NCBI RefSeq assembly: GCF_947496855.1
Contig: NZ_CANMED010000002.1
Location: 248,001 to 312,000, forward strand
DNA length: 64,000 nucleotides
Direction: 5' to 3'
Origin: an uncultured Aquimarina sp.
GTDB lineage: Bacteria; Bacteroidota; Bacteroidia; Flavobacteriales; Flavobacteriaceae
Part shown: in pieces, positions 1 to 8,958 of the stretch
Layout of the letters: each line of letters opens with the position of its first letter
Numbering within the stretch: position 1 is the first letter of the stretch
Translations under genes and position numbers: made by a program
Notes under the pieces: model-generated
What the model was told of the DNA's origin: nothing
What the model saw: only the letters and a program-made list of their open reading frames with translations
Databases searched by the model: none

Positions 1-236
1 TCTTCTGCAACAAGTGCTGAATAATCCAACCAATCAAAGATAATTTCAATCTGGAATGCAGCATCTGCTCCAAATTCATCTTCTAAATCATCAACGGCTA
101 ACCAAGCAGATTTCACTAAGTTTTTTAAGGTTGCATATTCAGATTCACGTACTATTTTATCAGAAGCGGCAATAGCGTAAAACAATTTGCCTAAATTTTG
201 ATAAAAACTAATTCCTATGTTTTGAGTTGCATTCAT
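1..236 (-). CDS. TerB-like small protein, 3' part cut by window edge
   Basis: The minus strand reads open from an ATG at 236 to the window edge, giving 78 residues that begin MNATQNIGISFYQNLGKLFYA. The sequence is helical and acidic (AVDDLEDEFGADAAF). It resembles a small tellurite-resistance-TerB-like protein of flavobacteria whose function is unknown; I base this on general resemblance only. It is divergent from the histidine kinase at 343, so the 237-342 interval holds both promoters. The C-terminus is missing. Confidence 0.6.
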   Translation of the reverse strand, partial: MNATQNIGISFYQNLGKLFYAIAASDKIVRESEYATLKNLVKSAWLAVDDLEDEFGADAAFQIEIIFDWLDYSALVAE

Positions 237-294
237 TTCGCTGAAAATTATTTGTTTATTTAGTAAAAGTAATGTCTAATCTTCATCTATTTTA

Positions 295-338
295 TGACAA
301 AAATCAGTTCTCGAAATGAGGCAAATTGACTATTTTTG
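295..338 (+). promoter_or_regulatory. Promoter with FNR-like palindrome upstream of the histidine kinase
   Basis: The palindrome TGACAAAAATCA (295-306, TGA-N6-TCA) is followed by TATTTTTG (331-338), a match to the Bacteroidetes -7 box TAnnTTTG. The centre-to-box distance is 30.5 bp. The same arrangement recurs at seven other promoters in the window, at 29.5 bp. The kinase ATG follows at 343, so the leader is nearly absent. Inference: the kinase belongs to the regulon it controls. Confidence 0.6.
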
Positions 339-342
339 AGAA

Positions 343-1572
343 ATGAAGGTCTTTGAGAAAAACAATAATATTTTTAAGATTCTTTCTGAAGCCATTTCAG
401 AAGGGATTATAGTTGTAAATAAAGATCAAATCATCGTGGCCACGAATGAATCTGCCAACGAAACCTTTGGATACGAAGAAAATGAACTAGTAGGACAAGA
501 ATTAACTGTATTGATCCCCAAAAAACACCATCACGCGCATGGCGGATATGTCAAAAAGTTTATTGCAGATAGTGGAAAAAGAAGCATGGGAGTTGGTCGA
601 GATCTTTATGGAGTACGAAAAGACGATTCTAAGTTTCCTGTGGAGATAGGATTAAATCCATTTGAGATTTATGATAATTTATATGTAATGGCTTTGGTAA
701 GTGATATTACATTACGTAAAGAACAAGAAGTTAGAATACAAGAATTAAATTTAGAACTAGAACAAAAAATAAACCTACGGACACAAGAGCTTCATACAAC
801 TATAAAAGAACTAGAAGAAGAGATCAAGTTGCGCAAAGAAGCCGAAGCTGTCACACAAGAATCTCTTAAAAAAGAACGACAACTCAATGAACTAAAAACT
901 AAGTTTCTTTCACTAGTCTCTCATGAATTTAAAACGCCATTAAGCGGGATTCTCACTTCTGCCGCTTTAATCGGAAAGTATACCAAAACAGAACAACAAG
1001 AAAAAAGAGATAAGCATCTGGACACCATTAAAAACAAGGTAAAATATCTTGACAATATCCTTAACGACTTCCTATCTGTAGAACGTTTAGAAAGTGGTAA
1101 AGTAAAGTATAAATTCACCACGTTTCCGTTAAGCAAAGTGATCAATGAAGTAATATATGATGCCAATATGTTGCTAAAAGATGGCCAACGTATTAAATAC
1201 CCAAAGAACATCGATGAGTATGTTATAGATTTTGACGAAAAAATATTAGAGCTCGTGTTAACAAACCTTATCAGGAATGCCGTAAAGTATTCTGGAGAGT
1301 ATACTACCATAGATCTACAGGTCTTATTAGAAAACGACCTTCTCACCTTTTATATCATTGATGAAGGAATTGGTATTCCTGAAAAAGAGCAAGAATTTAT
1401 ATTCAAAAGATATTTTAGAGCAGAAAATGCATTACTTGACCAAGGAACAGGAATTGGCTTAAATATCGTAAAAAGTCATTTAGAAAATCTGGGAGGTAGC
1501 ATTACTTTTGTTAGTAAAGAAAATCAAGGGTCTACGTTCACCGTAAACATACCAATATCAAAACTATCATAA
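343..1572 (+). CDS. PAS-domain sensor histidine kinase
   Basis: A soluble sensor kinase of 409 residues with no membrane segment. Residues about 8-125 form a PAS fold (AISEGIIVVNKDQIIVATN, FGYEENELVGQE), followed by a coiled coil (about 126-185) rich in Glu/Lys. The HisKA motif SLVSHEFKTPLSGI places the phosphorylated His at 194. The C-terminal ATPase domain shows the N box (NLIRNAVKYS), G1 (DEGIGIP) and G2 (GTGIGLNIVKS). The PAS stretch KKHHHAHGGYVKKF resembles the region of FixL-type PAS domains; a heme or redox ligand is therefore possible but unproven. The gene lies 4 bp upstream of a response regulator fused to a Crp module and is evidently its cognate kinase. Oxygen or redox sensing is inferred from the neighbouring hemN and cbb3 genes. 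Confidence 0.9.
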   Translation: MKVFEKNNNIFKILSEAISEGIIVVNKDQIIVATNESANETFGYEENELVGQELTVLIPKKHHHAHGGYVKKFIADSGKRSMGVGRDLYGVRKDDSKFPVEIGLNPFEIYDNLYVMALVSDITLRKEQEVRIQELNLELEQKINLRTQELHTTIKELEEEIKLRKEAEAVTQESLKKERQLNELKTKFLSLVSHEFKTPLSGILTSAALIGKYTKTEQQEKRDKHLDTIKNKVKYLDNILNDFLSVERLESGKVKYKFTTFPLSKVINEVIYDANMLLKDGQRIKYPKNIDEYVIDFDEKILELVLTNLIRNAVKYSGEYTTIDLQVLLENDLLTFYIIDEGIGIPEKEQEFIFKRYFRAENALLDQGTGIGLNIVKSHLENLGGSITFVSKENQGSTFTVNIPISKLS

Positions 1573-1576
1573 ACCA

Positions 1577-2632
1577 ATGAAAACCATTCTGTTAATAGAA
1601 GACGATACCGCTTTAAGAGAGAATACTGCAGAACTTTTAGAATTATCTGATTATCAAGTGATCACGGCACCAAATGGAAAATTGGGAATAGCAAGGGCAA
1701 AAGAAGAAAACCCAGACATTATTATTTGCGATATTATGATGCCAGAAATTGATGGTTATGGAGTTTTAGAGGCTTTATCCCATGATTTAAATACAAATCA
1801 GATTCCATTTATCTTTTTATCTGCCAAAACCGAACATAAAGAGATACGAAAAGGTATGGATTTAGGTGCAGATGATTATTTAACCAAGCCTTTTGATGAA
1901 GATGATTTATTAAGTGCAATTGAGAGTCGCTTAGCAAAAGCTCATATTCTCTCTAACATCGTAAAAGAACAATCTCAAAAACCAAAAGAAGATACCGAAG
2001 GTGGATTGCGAAGTTTACATGAGCTCAAGAATTTTTTTGATGATCACGGAGACATTTCAAACCACACAAAAGGAGCTGCTATTTTTAAAGAAGGAGATCA
2101 TTCTAATAAGATATATCTAATTCTAAAAGGTGTGGTCAAAACCCATAAGATGGACGAGAATGGGAAAGAGCTTATTACTGCTTTGTTTAAAGAAGATGAT
2201 TTCTTAGGTTTTACATCATTTACAGATCATACTCCTTATCAGGAATCAGCAACTGCAGTAGAAGATGCAGAATTGGCGGGTGTATCTAAAACAGATCTAA
2301 AAGATATCTTAGAAAAAAGTAACAACATCTCTTTAGAACTTATGGAATTATTAAGTGGTAATCTATCCGAAATAAAGGAACAGTTATTACAAATGGCCTA
2401 TAGTTCTGTACGCAAAAAAACTGCACAAACAATCCTACAGTTTACTCAGGTATTAAATAAAAAGCCAGAAGAAAGTATCAAAATATCTAGAAACGATCTA
2501 GCCAGTGTTGCTGGTATTGCGACAGAAAGTTTGATTCGTACCTTATCTTCCTTTAAAAAAAATGGCCTTATTGAAATTGAAGGGCGGAACATAAAAATTT
2601 TAGATCTCCCAGGACTTCAATTAGTAGAATAA
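1577..2632 (+). CDS. Response regulator fused to Crp/Fnr-type cNMP-binding and HTH domains
   Basis: The 351 residues hold three modules. A receiver domain (1-120) has acidic pocket E8-D9-D10, phospho-acceptor D52 (IIICDIMMPEIDG) and the TKPF lysine. A cyclic-nucleotide-binding-like beta barrel spans about 150-265. A Crp-type winged helix spans about 285-345, with recognition helix ATESLIRTLSSFKKNGLI. That helix keeps the Glu and Arg which in CRP and FNR read the TGA half-site. The gene is 4 bp downstream of the kinase and clearly cotranscribed. Phosphorylation probably replaces the usual cAMP or Fe-S input; the barrel has no FNR-type cysteine cluster. It is the best candidate in the window for binding the TGA-N6-TCA sites before ccoS, ccoI and the USP genes. 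That link is inferred. Confidence 0.88.
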   Translation: MKTILLIEDDTALRENTAELLELSDYQVITAPNGKLGIARAKEENPDIIICDIMMPEIDGYGVLEALSHDLNTNQIPFIFLSAKTEHKEIRKGMDLGADDYLTKPFDEDDLLSAIESRLAKAHILSNIVKEQSQKPKEDTEGGLRSLHELKNFFDDHGDISNHTKGAAIFKEGDHSNKIYLILKGVVKTHKMDENGKELITALFKEDDFLGFTSFTDHTPYQESATAVEDAELAGVSKTDLKDILEKSNNISLELMELLSGNLSEIKEQLLQMAYSSVRKKTAQTILQFTQVLNKKPEESIKISRNDLASVAGIATESLIRTLSSFKKNGLIEIEGRNIKILDLPGLQLVE

Positions 2633-2643
2633 AATATCTAAAC

Positions 2644-2686
2644 TGATTTTTATCATATTTTTAATAGGCACATCCGAATACATTTG
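2644..2686 (+). promoter_or_regulatory. FNR-like promoter of the USP-hemN operon
   Basis: TGATTTTTATCA (2644-2655) is followed by TACATTTG (2679-2686), a full TAnnTTTG -7 box. The palindrome centre lies 29.5 bp upstream of the box. This fits a class II activator position. The USP ATG is at 2708. Confidence 0.65.
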
Positions 2687-2707
2687 TTGTATTAGAACCT
2701 ATTAAAA

Positions 2708-3547
2708 ATGAAGAATATTCTTGTTCCGACAGATTTTTCGGAAAATTCATGGAATGCTATTACATATGCGCTGTCCTTTTTTAGTAAAGTGACGTGCAAT
2801 TTTTATTTCCTACACGTTTCTCCTTACGAACAAGTTGTTAGTAGTGATTCTTTTTTTAACCCAACGGATCAAGTCATTGAAAAAGTGACTCATAGTGATA
2901 AGGGACAACTGGAACTACTGCTAAAAAAAGTTCGAAAATTACCTCCTAATGCGGGACACAAATTCTTCACTATTAACGAACACATCTTTTTCATAGATAC
3001 TATAAGAAAGCAAATAGAAGAAAAGAATATTGATATTATTGTGATGGGCACTAAAGGCGCATCTGGCCTAAAAGAAAAAACGATTGGCAGCAATACGGGC
3101 GATGTCATTACCAAAGTAAAATGCCCCGTACTCGTTATTCCAGAAAAAGCTAGATACACTGATATAGAAGAGATTGCATTTCCTACGGATTACAATATAT
3201 TTTTCAAAAATAAAATACTCAGTACCATAACAGAATTTCTTACGCTAAATGATGCTTCATTACGCGTGCTGCATATTGCTAAAAAAGAAAAAGAACTTAC
3301 AGATTTACAAAAACAACATAAAAATTTTCTTGATGATTCTTTAGAAAAAGAGATCCCTCGCAGTTTTCATTTCTTATCCAATCCCAATATCGAACAAGCT
3401 GTACAATGTTTTGTAGAAAGCAGAAACATCCATATGATTACGATGGTAGCTAAGAACCTCAACTTTTTTCAAAGAATTCTATTTCATCCTACAATAGAAA
3501 AAATAAGTTATCATATTAATATTCCTTTTCTAGTATTACACGAATAA
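2708..3547 (+). CDS. Universal stress protein, tandem UspA domains
   Basis: A 279-residue cytoplasmic protein of two UspA folds (about 1-145 and 150-279). The start MKNILVPTDFSENSWNAI is the USP beta-1 signature. The first domain ends with IIVMGTKGASGLKEKTIGSNTGDVITKVKCPVLVIP, the G-x2-G-x9-GS/T nucleotide-binding pattern; the second domain lacks a clear one. It has an FNR-like promoter and is followed 21 bp later by hemN, suggesting joint induction at low oxygen. It is one of eight USP paralogues in the window. The specific role is unknown. Confidence 0.9.
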   Translation: MKNILVPTDFSENSWNAITYALSFFSKVTCNFYFLHVSPYEQVVSSDSFFNPTDQVIEKVTHSDKGQLELLLKKVRKLPPNAGHKFFTINEHIFFIDTIRKQIEEKNIDIIVMGTKGASGLKEKTIGSNTGDVITKVKCPVLVIPEKARYTDIEEIAFPTDYNIFFKNKILSTITEFLTLNDASLRVLHIAKKEKELTDLQKQHKNFLDDSLEKEIPRSFHFLSNPNIEQAVQCFVESRNIHMITMVAKNLNFFQRILFHPTIEKISYHINIPFLVLHE

Positions 3548-3568
3548 GAACTAAAGATCAACAACACC

Positions 3569-4933
3569 ATGCATACTAATTTAGTGGACAAATATAATGT
3601 TCCAGGACCTAGATATACCAGCTACCCTACAGTTCCTTATTGGGATCAAGAAACATTCTCCCTAAAAGGATGGAAGCACTCGGTAATACAATGTTTTAAA
3701 GACAGTAATGAATCAAAAGGAATAAGTCTCTACATTCATTTACCATTTTGCGAAAGCATGTGTACTTTTTGTGGATGTAACAAACGGATTACAAAAAGAC
3801 ACACGGTAGAAACACCTTATATCCATACAATTCTAAAAGAATGGCAATTATATCTCAATCTGTTTGAAACCAAACCAAAGATCAAAGAATTACATTTAGG
3901 AGGCGGAACGCCCACCTTCTTTTCTCCAGAGAATTTAAAATCTCTAATCAAAGGATTATTTTACTCAGCAGCATCGATAGAAGCATGTGAATTTAGTTTC
4001 GAGGGGCATCCCAATAACACCACGAGGGAACACCTACAGGCATTATACGATGTAGGTTTTAGAAGAGTTAGTTTTGGGGTTCAGGACTATAATGAAAAAA
4101 TTCAAAAAGCGATTCACCGCATACAACCTTTTGAGCATGTAAAACACGTTACAGAGGTTGCCAGAGAAATTGGCTATACTTCCATTGGTCACGATATCAT
4201 TTTTGGATTGCCTTTTCAGACAGAAGAAGCGGTGATTCATACCATCCAGAAAACCAAAGAATTGTTACCTGATCGCCTGGCTTTTTATAGCTATGCGCAC
4301 GTTCCCTGGCAAAAAGGAAATGGACAACGCGGATTTAACGAAGCTGATCTTCCGACTGCAAAACAAAAACGAAGACAATATGAAATTGGTAAACAATTAT
4401 TATCTACAATAGGGTATGTAGAAATCGGGATGGATCACTTTGCACTTAAAAGCGACTCATTATATAAAGCAATGGAAAATGAAACCCTACATCGCAATTT
4501 CATGGGATATACCGTTTCTAATACAACCATGATGATTGGTCTAGGTGTATCTTCTATTAGTGATAGCTGGCAGGGATTTGCCCAAAACGTTAAAAACATA
4601 GAAGAATATCAAAATTTAGTAAACGAAGGAATAATCCCAGTATACAGAGGTCATTTATTATCCAAAAAAGATGAACTCATTAGACAGCATATACTAAATC
4701 TTATGTGTCATTTTAAAACTGATTGGAGTACGGATCAACTTTATTTTGATGAACTAATAGACGTATCTATACGTCTAAGAGAAATGGAACAGGATGGGTT
4801 AGTAATTATGACCGATACTAGTATTGAAGTTACTGAAAAAGGAAAACCCTTTGTACGTAATATCTGCATGGCTTTTGACTTACGATTACAACAAAATAAA
4901 CCAGAAACGCAACTATTTTCTATGACAGTTTAA
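3569..4933 (+). CDS. hemN: Oxygen-independent coproporphyrinogen III oxidase
   Basis: A radical-SAM enzyme of 454 residues that decarboxylates coproporphyrinogen III to protoporphyrinogen IX without oxygen, for heme synthesis under low oxygen. The N-terminus VPGPRYTSYPTVPYW is characteristic of true HemN rather than HemW. The [4Fe-4S] cysteines are C61, C65 and C68 (CESMCTFC), with an additional Cys at CGC. LHLGGGTPTF is the SAM-binding glycine motif. The length is normal for HemN. It sits in an operon with the USP at 2708 under an FNR-like site, and opposite the heme-requiring cbb3 operon. Confidence 0.95.
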   Translation: MHTNLVDKYNVPGPRYTSYPTVPYWDQETFSLKGWKHSVIQCFKDSNESKGISLYIHLPFCESMCTFCGCNKRITKRHTVETPYIHTILKEWQLYLNLFETKPKIKELHLGGGTPTFFSPENLKSLIKGLFYSAASIEACEFSFEGHPNNTTREHLQALYDVGFRRVSFGVQDYNEKIQKAIHRIQPFEHVKHVTEVAREIGYTSIGHDIIFGLPFQTEEAVIHTIQKTKELLPDRLAFYSYAHVPWQKGNGQRGFNEADLPTAKQKRRQYEIGKQLLSTIGYVEIGMDHFALKSDSLYKAMENETLHRNFMGYTVSNTTMMIGLGVSSISDSWQGFAQNVKNIEEYQNLVNEGIIPVYRGHLLSKKDELIRQHILNLMCHFKTDWSTDQLYFDELIDVSIRLREMEQDGLVIMTDTSIEVTEKGKPFVRNICMAFDLRLQQNKPETQLFSMTV

Positions 4934-5109
4934 TGCTTGAACCCGCTATATGCATTAGAACTTTGTGATAAAGTTTGAAAAGTACAATGAAAACTGATGT
5001 TTTCTTGATTTTATCATAGCACCGCTACGCTACGATTAAATTAAAAAACAGGTTTTGCAGTAGTTTCAAGATGTACTAAATTTTCTAATACATACAGCGG
5101 GTTAGATTA

Positions 5110-5814
5110 TCAATGACATTCAAAATTTGCAGAAATGGTTTCGGATGATTGTTTTGGAGAAACATACGGGATTCCTAATCCCATTCCTCGTAAAATGAAT
5201 AATAACCCAATCATTACGATAAATACAGGAATCACTTTTTGAATATGGTTTCGTATCCACTTTGCTTTAAAAAAGTGACGTGCATACACCACCAAAGTCA
5301 TTAAAGGAATCGTTCCTAAACCAAATAAAAGTACATACAAACTACTTTCTATAATACTACCCAAAGCTACCGCAGCAAAAACCGCCATATATACCAATCC
5401 GCAAGGAAGAAATCCGTTTAAAAAACCAATGGTCAAAAATGTATCTGGGGTTTTCTTTTTTAGCTCTTTTCCTAATGCGCTTTTGATCCTAGAAATTACT
5501 CGATATATCGGTTTAGAAAAATTATATTTCATAAGTACAGGTGATGGGATCAAAACCACCAAAATCATTACAATCCCAATACCAATAGAAAGTCCTTGTT
5601 GCATTCCAAAAATGTTCAGACTCTTTCCTATCAATCCAAAAAATAATCCTATAATACCGTATGCCAGCAAGCGGCCCAAATGATATAAAGAGATTTGAAA
5701 AACTTTCTTAAACTGATTCTTATGATCTAGCGGTAACATAAAAGCAATGGGTCCACACATCCCAACACAGTGAAAACTTCCTAAAAGACCTAATATGAAT
5801 GCAGAAACTAACAT
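5110..5814 (-). CDS. TauE/DsbD-like membrane protein at the end of the cbb3 operon
   Basis: A 234-residue integral membrane protein with about six hydrophobic segments. It starts MLVSAFILGLLGSFHCVGMCGPIAF, where HCxGMCGP is the motif of the sulfite exporter TauE/DsbD/UreH-like family. A second conserved patch is GFLNGFLPCGLVYMA. In Bacteroidetes this family follows ccoG and ccoH and is thought to assist copper delivery to, or assembly of, the cbb3 oxidase. The ATG directly abuts the stop of the FixH-like gene, so the two are translationally linked. Copper or thiol chemistry is inferred from the Cys-Pro motifs, not shown. Confidence 0.8.
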   Translation of the reverse strand: MLVSAFILGLLGSFHCVGMCGPIAFMLPLDHKNQFKKVFQISLYHLGRLLAYGIIGLFFGLIGKSLNIFGMQQGLSIGIGIVMILVVLIPSPVLMKYNFSKPIYRVISRIKSALGKELKKKTPDTFLTIGFLNGFLPCGLVYMAVFAAVALGSIIESSLYVLLFGLGTIPLMTLVVYARHFFKAKWIRNHIQKVIPVFIVMIGLLFILRGMGLGIPYVSPKQSSETISANFECH

Positions 5815-6261
5815 TTAATACGTAAATGATTCTTTAAATAAATAAGAAGTATTCTCATGTTCCCAATTCACCGTAATGTTCCATCGTCCTTCTATCAACT
5901 TATTTTGCCGAACCAATAATTCTGAACTGTGTAGCTTGATCGGGACTTGGAAATCTAACTTTTTGTTAGATGGGCGATATAATGAAATAGTTCCTGATAG
6001 TTTTTCGAAGTTTATATCCTTTGGAAATGTAATCAGTAATCCTTCAGATACCTTTTTAATAAAGATATTGTTTTTTAATGCTTTTGCATTTTTTTCGGCA
6101 TTGATCTCTTCCTGAAAAGCCAATTCTTGTTTGTAGTAATCTTCCGTTACTAAATCGTGTTCAAACTTTTTATCCGTATTCATTCGTATCACGAAGAATA
6201 GTATAAAACTTATAAATCCTATAAATACCAATACAATTGCTGTACCCCAGTTTATTTTCAT
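5815..6261 (-). CDS. ccoH: FixH/CcoH-family cbb3 oxidase assembly protein
   Basis: A 148-residue protein with a single N-terminal membrane helix (about 7-27, GTAIVLVFIGFISFILFFVI) and a periplasmic beta-rich domain. The sequence LVTEDYYKQELAFQEEINA after the helix is the FixH hallmark. FixH is needed for cbb3 maturation together with the CcoI copper ATPase. It lies between ccoG and the TauE-like gene, all on the minus strand. Confidence 0.88.
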   Translation of the reverse strand: MKINWGTAIVLVFIGFISFILFFVIRMNTDKKFEHDLVTEDYYKQELAFQEEINAEKNAKALKNNIFIKKVSEGLLITFPKDINFEKLSGTISLYRPSNKKLDFQVPIKLHSSELLVRQNKLIEGRWNITVNWEHENTSYLFKESFTY

Positions 6262-6342
6262 CTTTTTATTTTTTAGTTATTGAGTATTTGAGCTGTCTAT
6301 AACTCTTTCTCCAATATGCACTTACTCAGAAACTCATATTCT

Positions 6343-7770
6343 CTATCTATAACTTCTCGGACCTAAAAACGCTGTTGTTGTTGTTTCGATCAGTTCATTA
6401 TCATTCGCGTATACTCCAATTTTTACTTTATCCTTACCACCGCTTAACGCAGAAACATTAATTTCTATAAATAATGTCCCCTCTGCTAATCCTTGCTTAG
6501 GCACAACAAAGTTTTTATGCGTTACCACTTCTATGGTTCCTGTATGCGATAGCAATTCGAAATGAACGTTTTCGATATCATCAATTGTCTTATTTACCAG
6601 TTTAAACGTGTATACATTACTAATCATATTATTCTCTTTTCGTTCATACAATTGCCCTGGTAATCTTAAAATATTCGCTTCGACATCATTTCTCAAAAAA
6701 GACATTCCCAGAAAGACACCAATCAATATCACCAATACTGCTGTATATCCTTTTAGTCTTGGTGTAAACTTAAATTTCTCTTTCTTAGCGATATCATCTT
6801 CACTGGCATAACGGATCAATCCTTTCGGAAGGTTTACACTTTCCATCATGTGATCACAAGCATCGATACAGGCAGTACAATTCACACATTCTAATTGGGT
6901 TCCATTACGGATATCGATTCCTGTCGGGCACACGTGTACACATTGAAAACAATCAATACAATCTCCTTTTCCTGTGGTAGGTCTTTCTTCATTCTTCTTA
7001 AACTTGGCGCGTCCTACTTCTTTTTCTCCTCGTTTATAATCGTATGCAACCACAATTGATTTGGCATCCAATAATACTCCTTGCAATCGACCATATGGAC
7101 AGGCTATTACACAAACTTGTTCTCTAAACCAGGCAAACACAAAATAAAATACTGCGGTAAATATAAGTAAGGAGATTAATGTACTCACATGCTTAAAAGG
7201 ACCTTCAATAAATATATATTGGATGAGTTTATCACTACCGATCAGGTAAGCCAAAAACACATTCGCTATTAAAAATGAAATGATAAAAAACACCATCCAT
7301 TTAAGGACTCGTTTTTTGATTTTTTCGGCGTTCCAGGGTTGTTTATCCAATCGTATTTGTTTTCCTCGATCCCCTTCAATCCAATATTCTATTCGTCGGA
7401 AAACCATTTCCATAAATATGGTTTGAGGGCATATCCAACCACAGAATAATCGTCCAAAAGCTACTGTAAATAATATTACAAAGACTACCCCAATAATCAT
7501 TGATATTACAAACAGATGAAAATCCTGTGGCCAGAAAGGAGCTCCGAAAATGTTGAAACGTCGCTCTAACACATTAAATAACAAAAACTGGTTGCCATTA
7601 ATTTTGATAAAAGGAGCAGAAAACAAAAAAATCAATAATCCATAACTTACCCATTTGCGGTATTCATAAAATACGCCACTTGGTTTTTTAGGATATAACC
7701 AAGCACGTTTTCCTTCTTCGTTAATCGTACCGATAGAATCTCTAAATGTTTCGTTTTCTGGTGTTTCCAA
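6343..7770 (-). CDS. ccoG: cbb3 oxidase accessory protein CcoG (4Fe-4S ferredoxin-type)
   Basis: The 475 residues begin with a cytoplasmic stretch and five or so membrane helices, including RLFCGWICPQTIFME, a motif of the CcoG/RdxA/FixG family. Two ferredoxin-type clusters follow: CIDCFQCVHVCP and CVNCTACIDACD. The C-terminal part (about 370-475) is an Ig-like FixG accessory domain. CcoG participates in copper handling (Cu2+ reduction) during cbb3 assembly. It is 50 bp downstream of ccoP. The length is normal. Confidence 0.95.
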   Translation of the reverse strand: METPENETFRDSIGTINEEGKRAWLYPKKPSGVFYEYRKWVSYGLLIFLFSAPFIKINGNQFLLFNVLERRFNIFGAPFWPQDFHLFVISMIIGVVFVILFTVAFGRLFCGWICPQTIFMEMVFRRIEYWIEGDRGKQIRLDKQPWNAEKIKKRVLKWMVFFIISFLIANVFLAYLIGSDKLIQYIFIEGPFKHVSTLISLLIFTAVFYFVFAWFREQVCVIACPYGRLQGVLLDAKSIVVAYDYKRGEKEVGRAKFKKNEERPTTGKGDCIDCFQCVHVCPTGIDIRNGTQLECVNCTACIDACDHMMESVNLPKGLIRYASEDDIAKKEKFKFTPRLKGYTAVLVILIGVFLGMSFLRNDVEANILRLPGQLYERKENNMISNVYTFKLVNKTIDDIENVHFELLSHTGTIEVVTHKNFVVPKQGLAEGTLFIEINVSALSGGKDKVKIGVYANDNELIETTTTAFLGPRSYR

Positions 7771-7820
7771 TGGACAATAATTATTGATTATACGATGTAT
7801 GCTATACTAATTTTATGACA

Positions 7821-8759
7821 CTAATTACTTACTACAGACGTCGAGTCTGCAACAGTTTCTGGAACTTCTTCTAAAACAGCATCTGGATCGATCCAGATCT
7901 CGCCTTGTGCCTCTTTGGGTTCTGCAGCAGTTGTACCACCTAATGTGATTACATAACTAGCCACTTGTGCCATTTCTGCTGGTTTTAGCGTTTGTTTCCA
8001 GGCAACCATTCCTTTTCCATCACGGCCACCTTCAGAAATAGTTCTAAATACATTCTTGATACCTCCTCCCAAAATCCAATTTGGATCGGTAAGATTCGGA
8101 CCGATACCTCCTCCTCCATCTGCTTTATGACAGGCCACACAATTGGTCGTAAAAATTGCTTTTCCGGCAGCAATATCAGCAGCATCCGTTAACAATACCA
8201 CTGTATTTATATCCACAAGATCTTTGGCCGTTTTTTTATACGCTTCGATTGCGACTAAAGCCTCTGCTACTTCTGTTTCATACTCCTCTGTCTGATTGTA
8301 ATCATTAAATACATGGAAGCGCACCAAATAGATCACTCCAAATAAAATAGAAGCATAAAAACCATACACCCACCAAGGCGGAAGGTTGTTATCCAGCTCC
8401 TTAATTCCATCATAATTATGATCCAGAATAATTTCTTCTTCTTCCGCTACTGGTGTACTATCTACTAATTTTAGATACGTCGCTTTGATCCATCGGAACT
8501 GCTTTTCTTTTTTAGCATCTTCAGTTAGCACATAACGCTCCTGAGCTTCTGGTTTCAGGGATTTAAACAACACACTTCGTAATGCCTCTACACAAATCTC
8601 TATAGCGATCGCAAATAACAATACGATTCCTAACACTGCCCAAGTAATTGGTACTGCAATAAATGCTGATTCTTCTCCAGAATCCACTGCCCATTCTATT
8701 AAAAAATAAGTGATCAATAGGAATGCAATGACTCTGATATAGGATACTGTACTTCTCAT
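7821..8759 (-). CDS. ccoP: cbb3 oxidase diheme-type subunit CcoP with only one visible heme site
   Basis: The 312-residue subunit passes electrons toward CcoN. It has two N-terminal membrane helices (about 8-24 and 35-60), a cytoplasmic linker, a third helix at PPWWVYGFYASILFGVIYLV, and a periplasmic cytochrome c domain. Only one CxxCH is present (CVACHKADGGGGIGPNL), whereas proteobacterial CcoP has two. Its ATG overlaps the ccoQ stop by 4 bp. The acidic C-terminal tail (DPDAVLEEVPETVADS) is extra. Confidence 0.93.
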   Translation of the reverse strand: MRSTVSYIRVIAFLLITYFLIEWAVDSGEESAFIAVPITWAVLGIVLLFAIAIEICVEALRSVLFKSLKPEAQERYVLTEDAKKEKQFRWIKATYLKLVDSTPVAEEEEIILDHNYDGIKELDNNLPPWWVYGFYASILFGVIYLVRFHVFNDYNQTEEYETEVAEALVAIEAYKKTAKDLVDINTVVLLTDAADIAAGKAIFTTNCVACHKADGGGGIGPNLTDPNWILGGGIKNVFRTISEGGRDGKGMVAWKQTLKPAEMAQVASYVITLGGTTAAEPKEAQGEIWIDPDAVLEEVPETVADSTSVVSN

Positions 8760-8947
8760 AGTATTAATTCGTTTTCATTTTCTGATTCGAATGGAATCTC
8801 GCTTACTTCTTTTATATGTTCCTTTTTTGCTGAAATTACCCACCAGAATAAGGCAGTAAAAAAGATGAAAAATATCAGTAGTGATATGATAGGATATATC
8901 TCTACGCCTTCGATACTTTCCATATGTCCTTTTATAAATTTAAACAT
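8756..8947 (-). CDS. ccoQ: CcoQ-like small cbb3 subunit
   Basis: A 63-residue protein with one membrane helix (about 18-40, YPIISLLIFFIFFTALFWWV) followed by a charged tail, as in CcoQ/FixQ, which stabilises the oxidase. It starts 11 bp after the ccoNO stop and overlaps ccoP by 4 bp. The assignment rests mainly on size, topology and position. Confidence 0.85.
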   Translation of the reverse strand: MFKFIKGHMESIEGVEIYPIISLLIFFIFFTALFWWVISAKKEHIKEVSEIPFESENENELIL

Positions 8948-8958
8948 GGTTTATTTCT

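Noticed and set aside
921-1346. 141-residue reverse frame inside the kinase gene
   Set aside because: It lies wholly antisense to a well-supported kinase and shows no protein-like motif.
4959-4975. Hairpin AACTTT/AAAGTT after hemN as a terminator
   Set aside because: The stem is only 6 bp, A/T-only except one pair, and without a U-tract; too weak to call.
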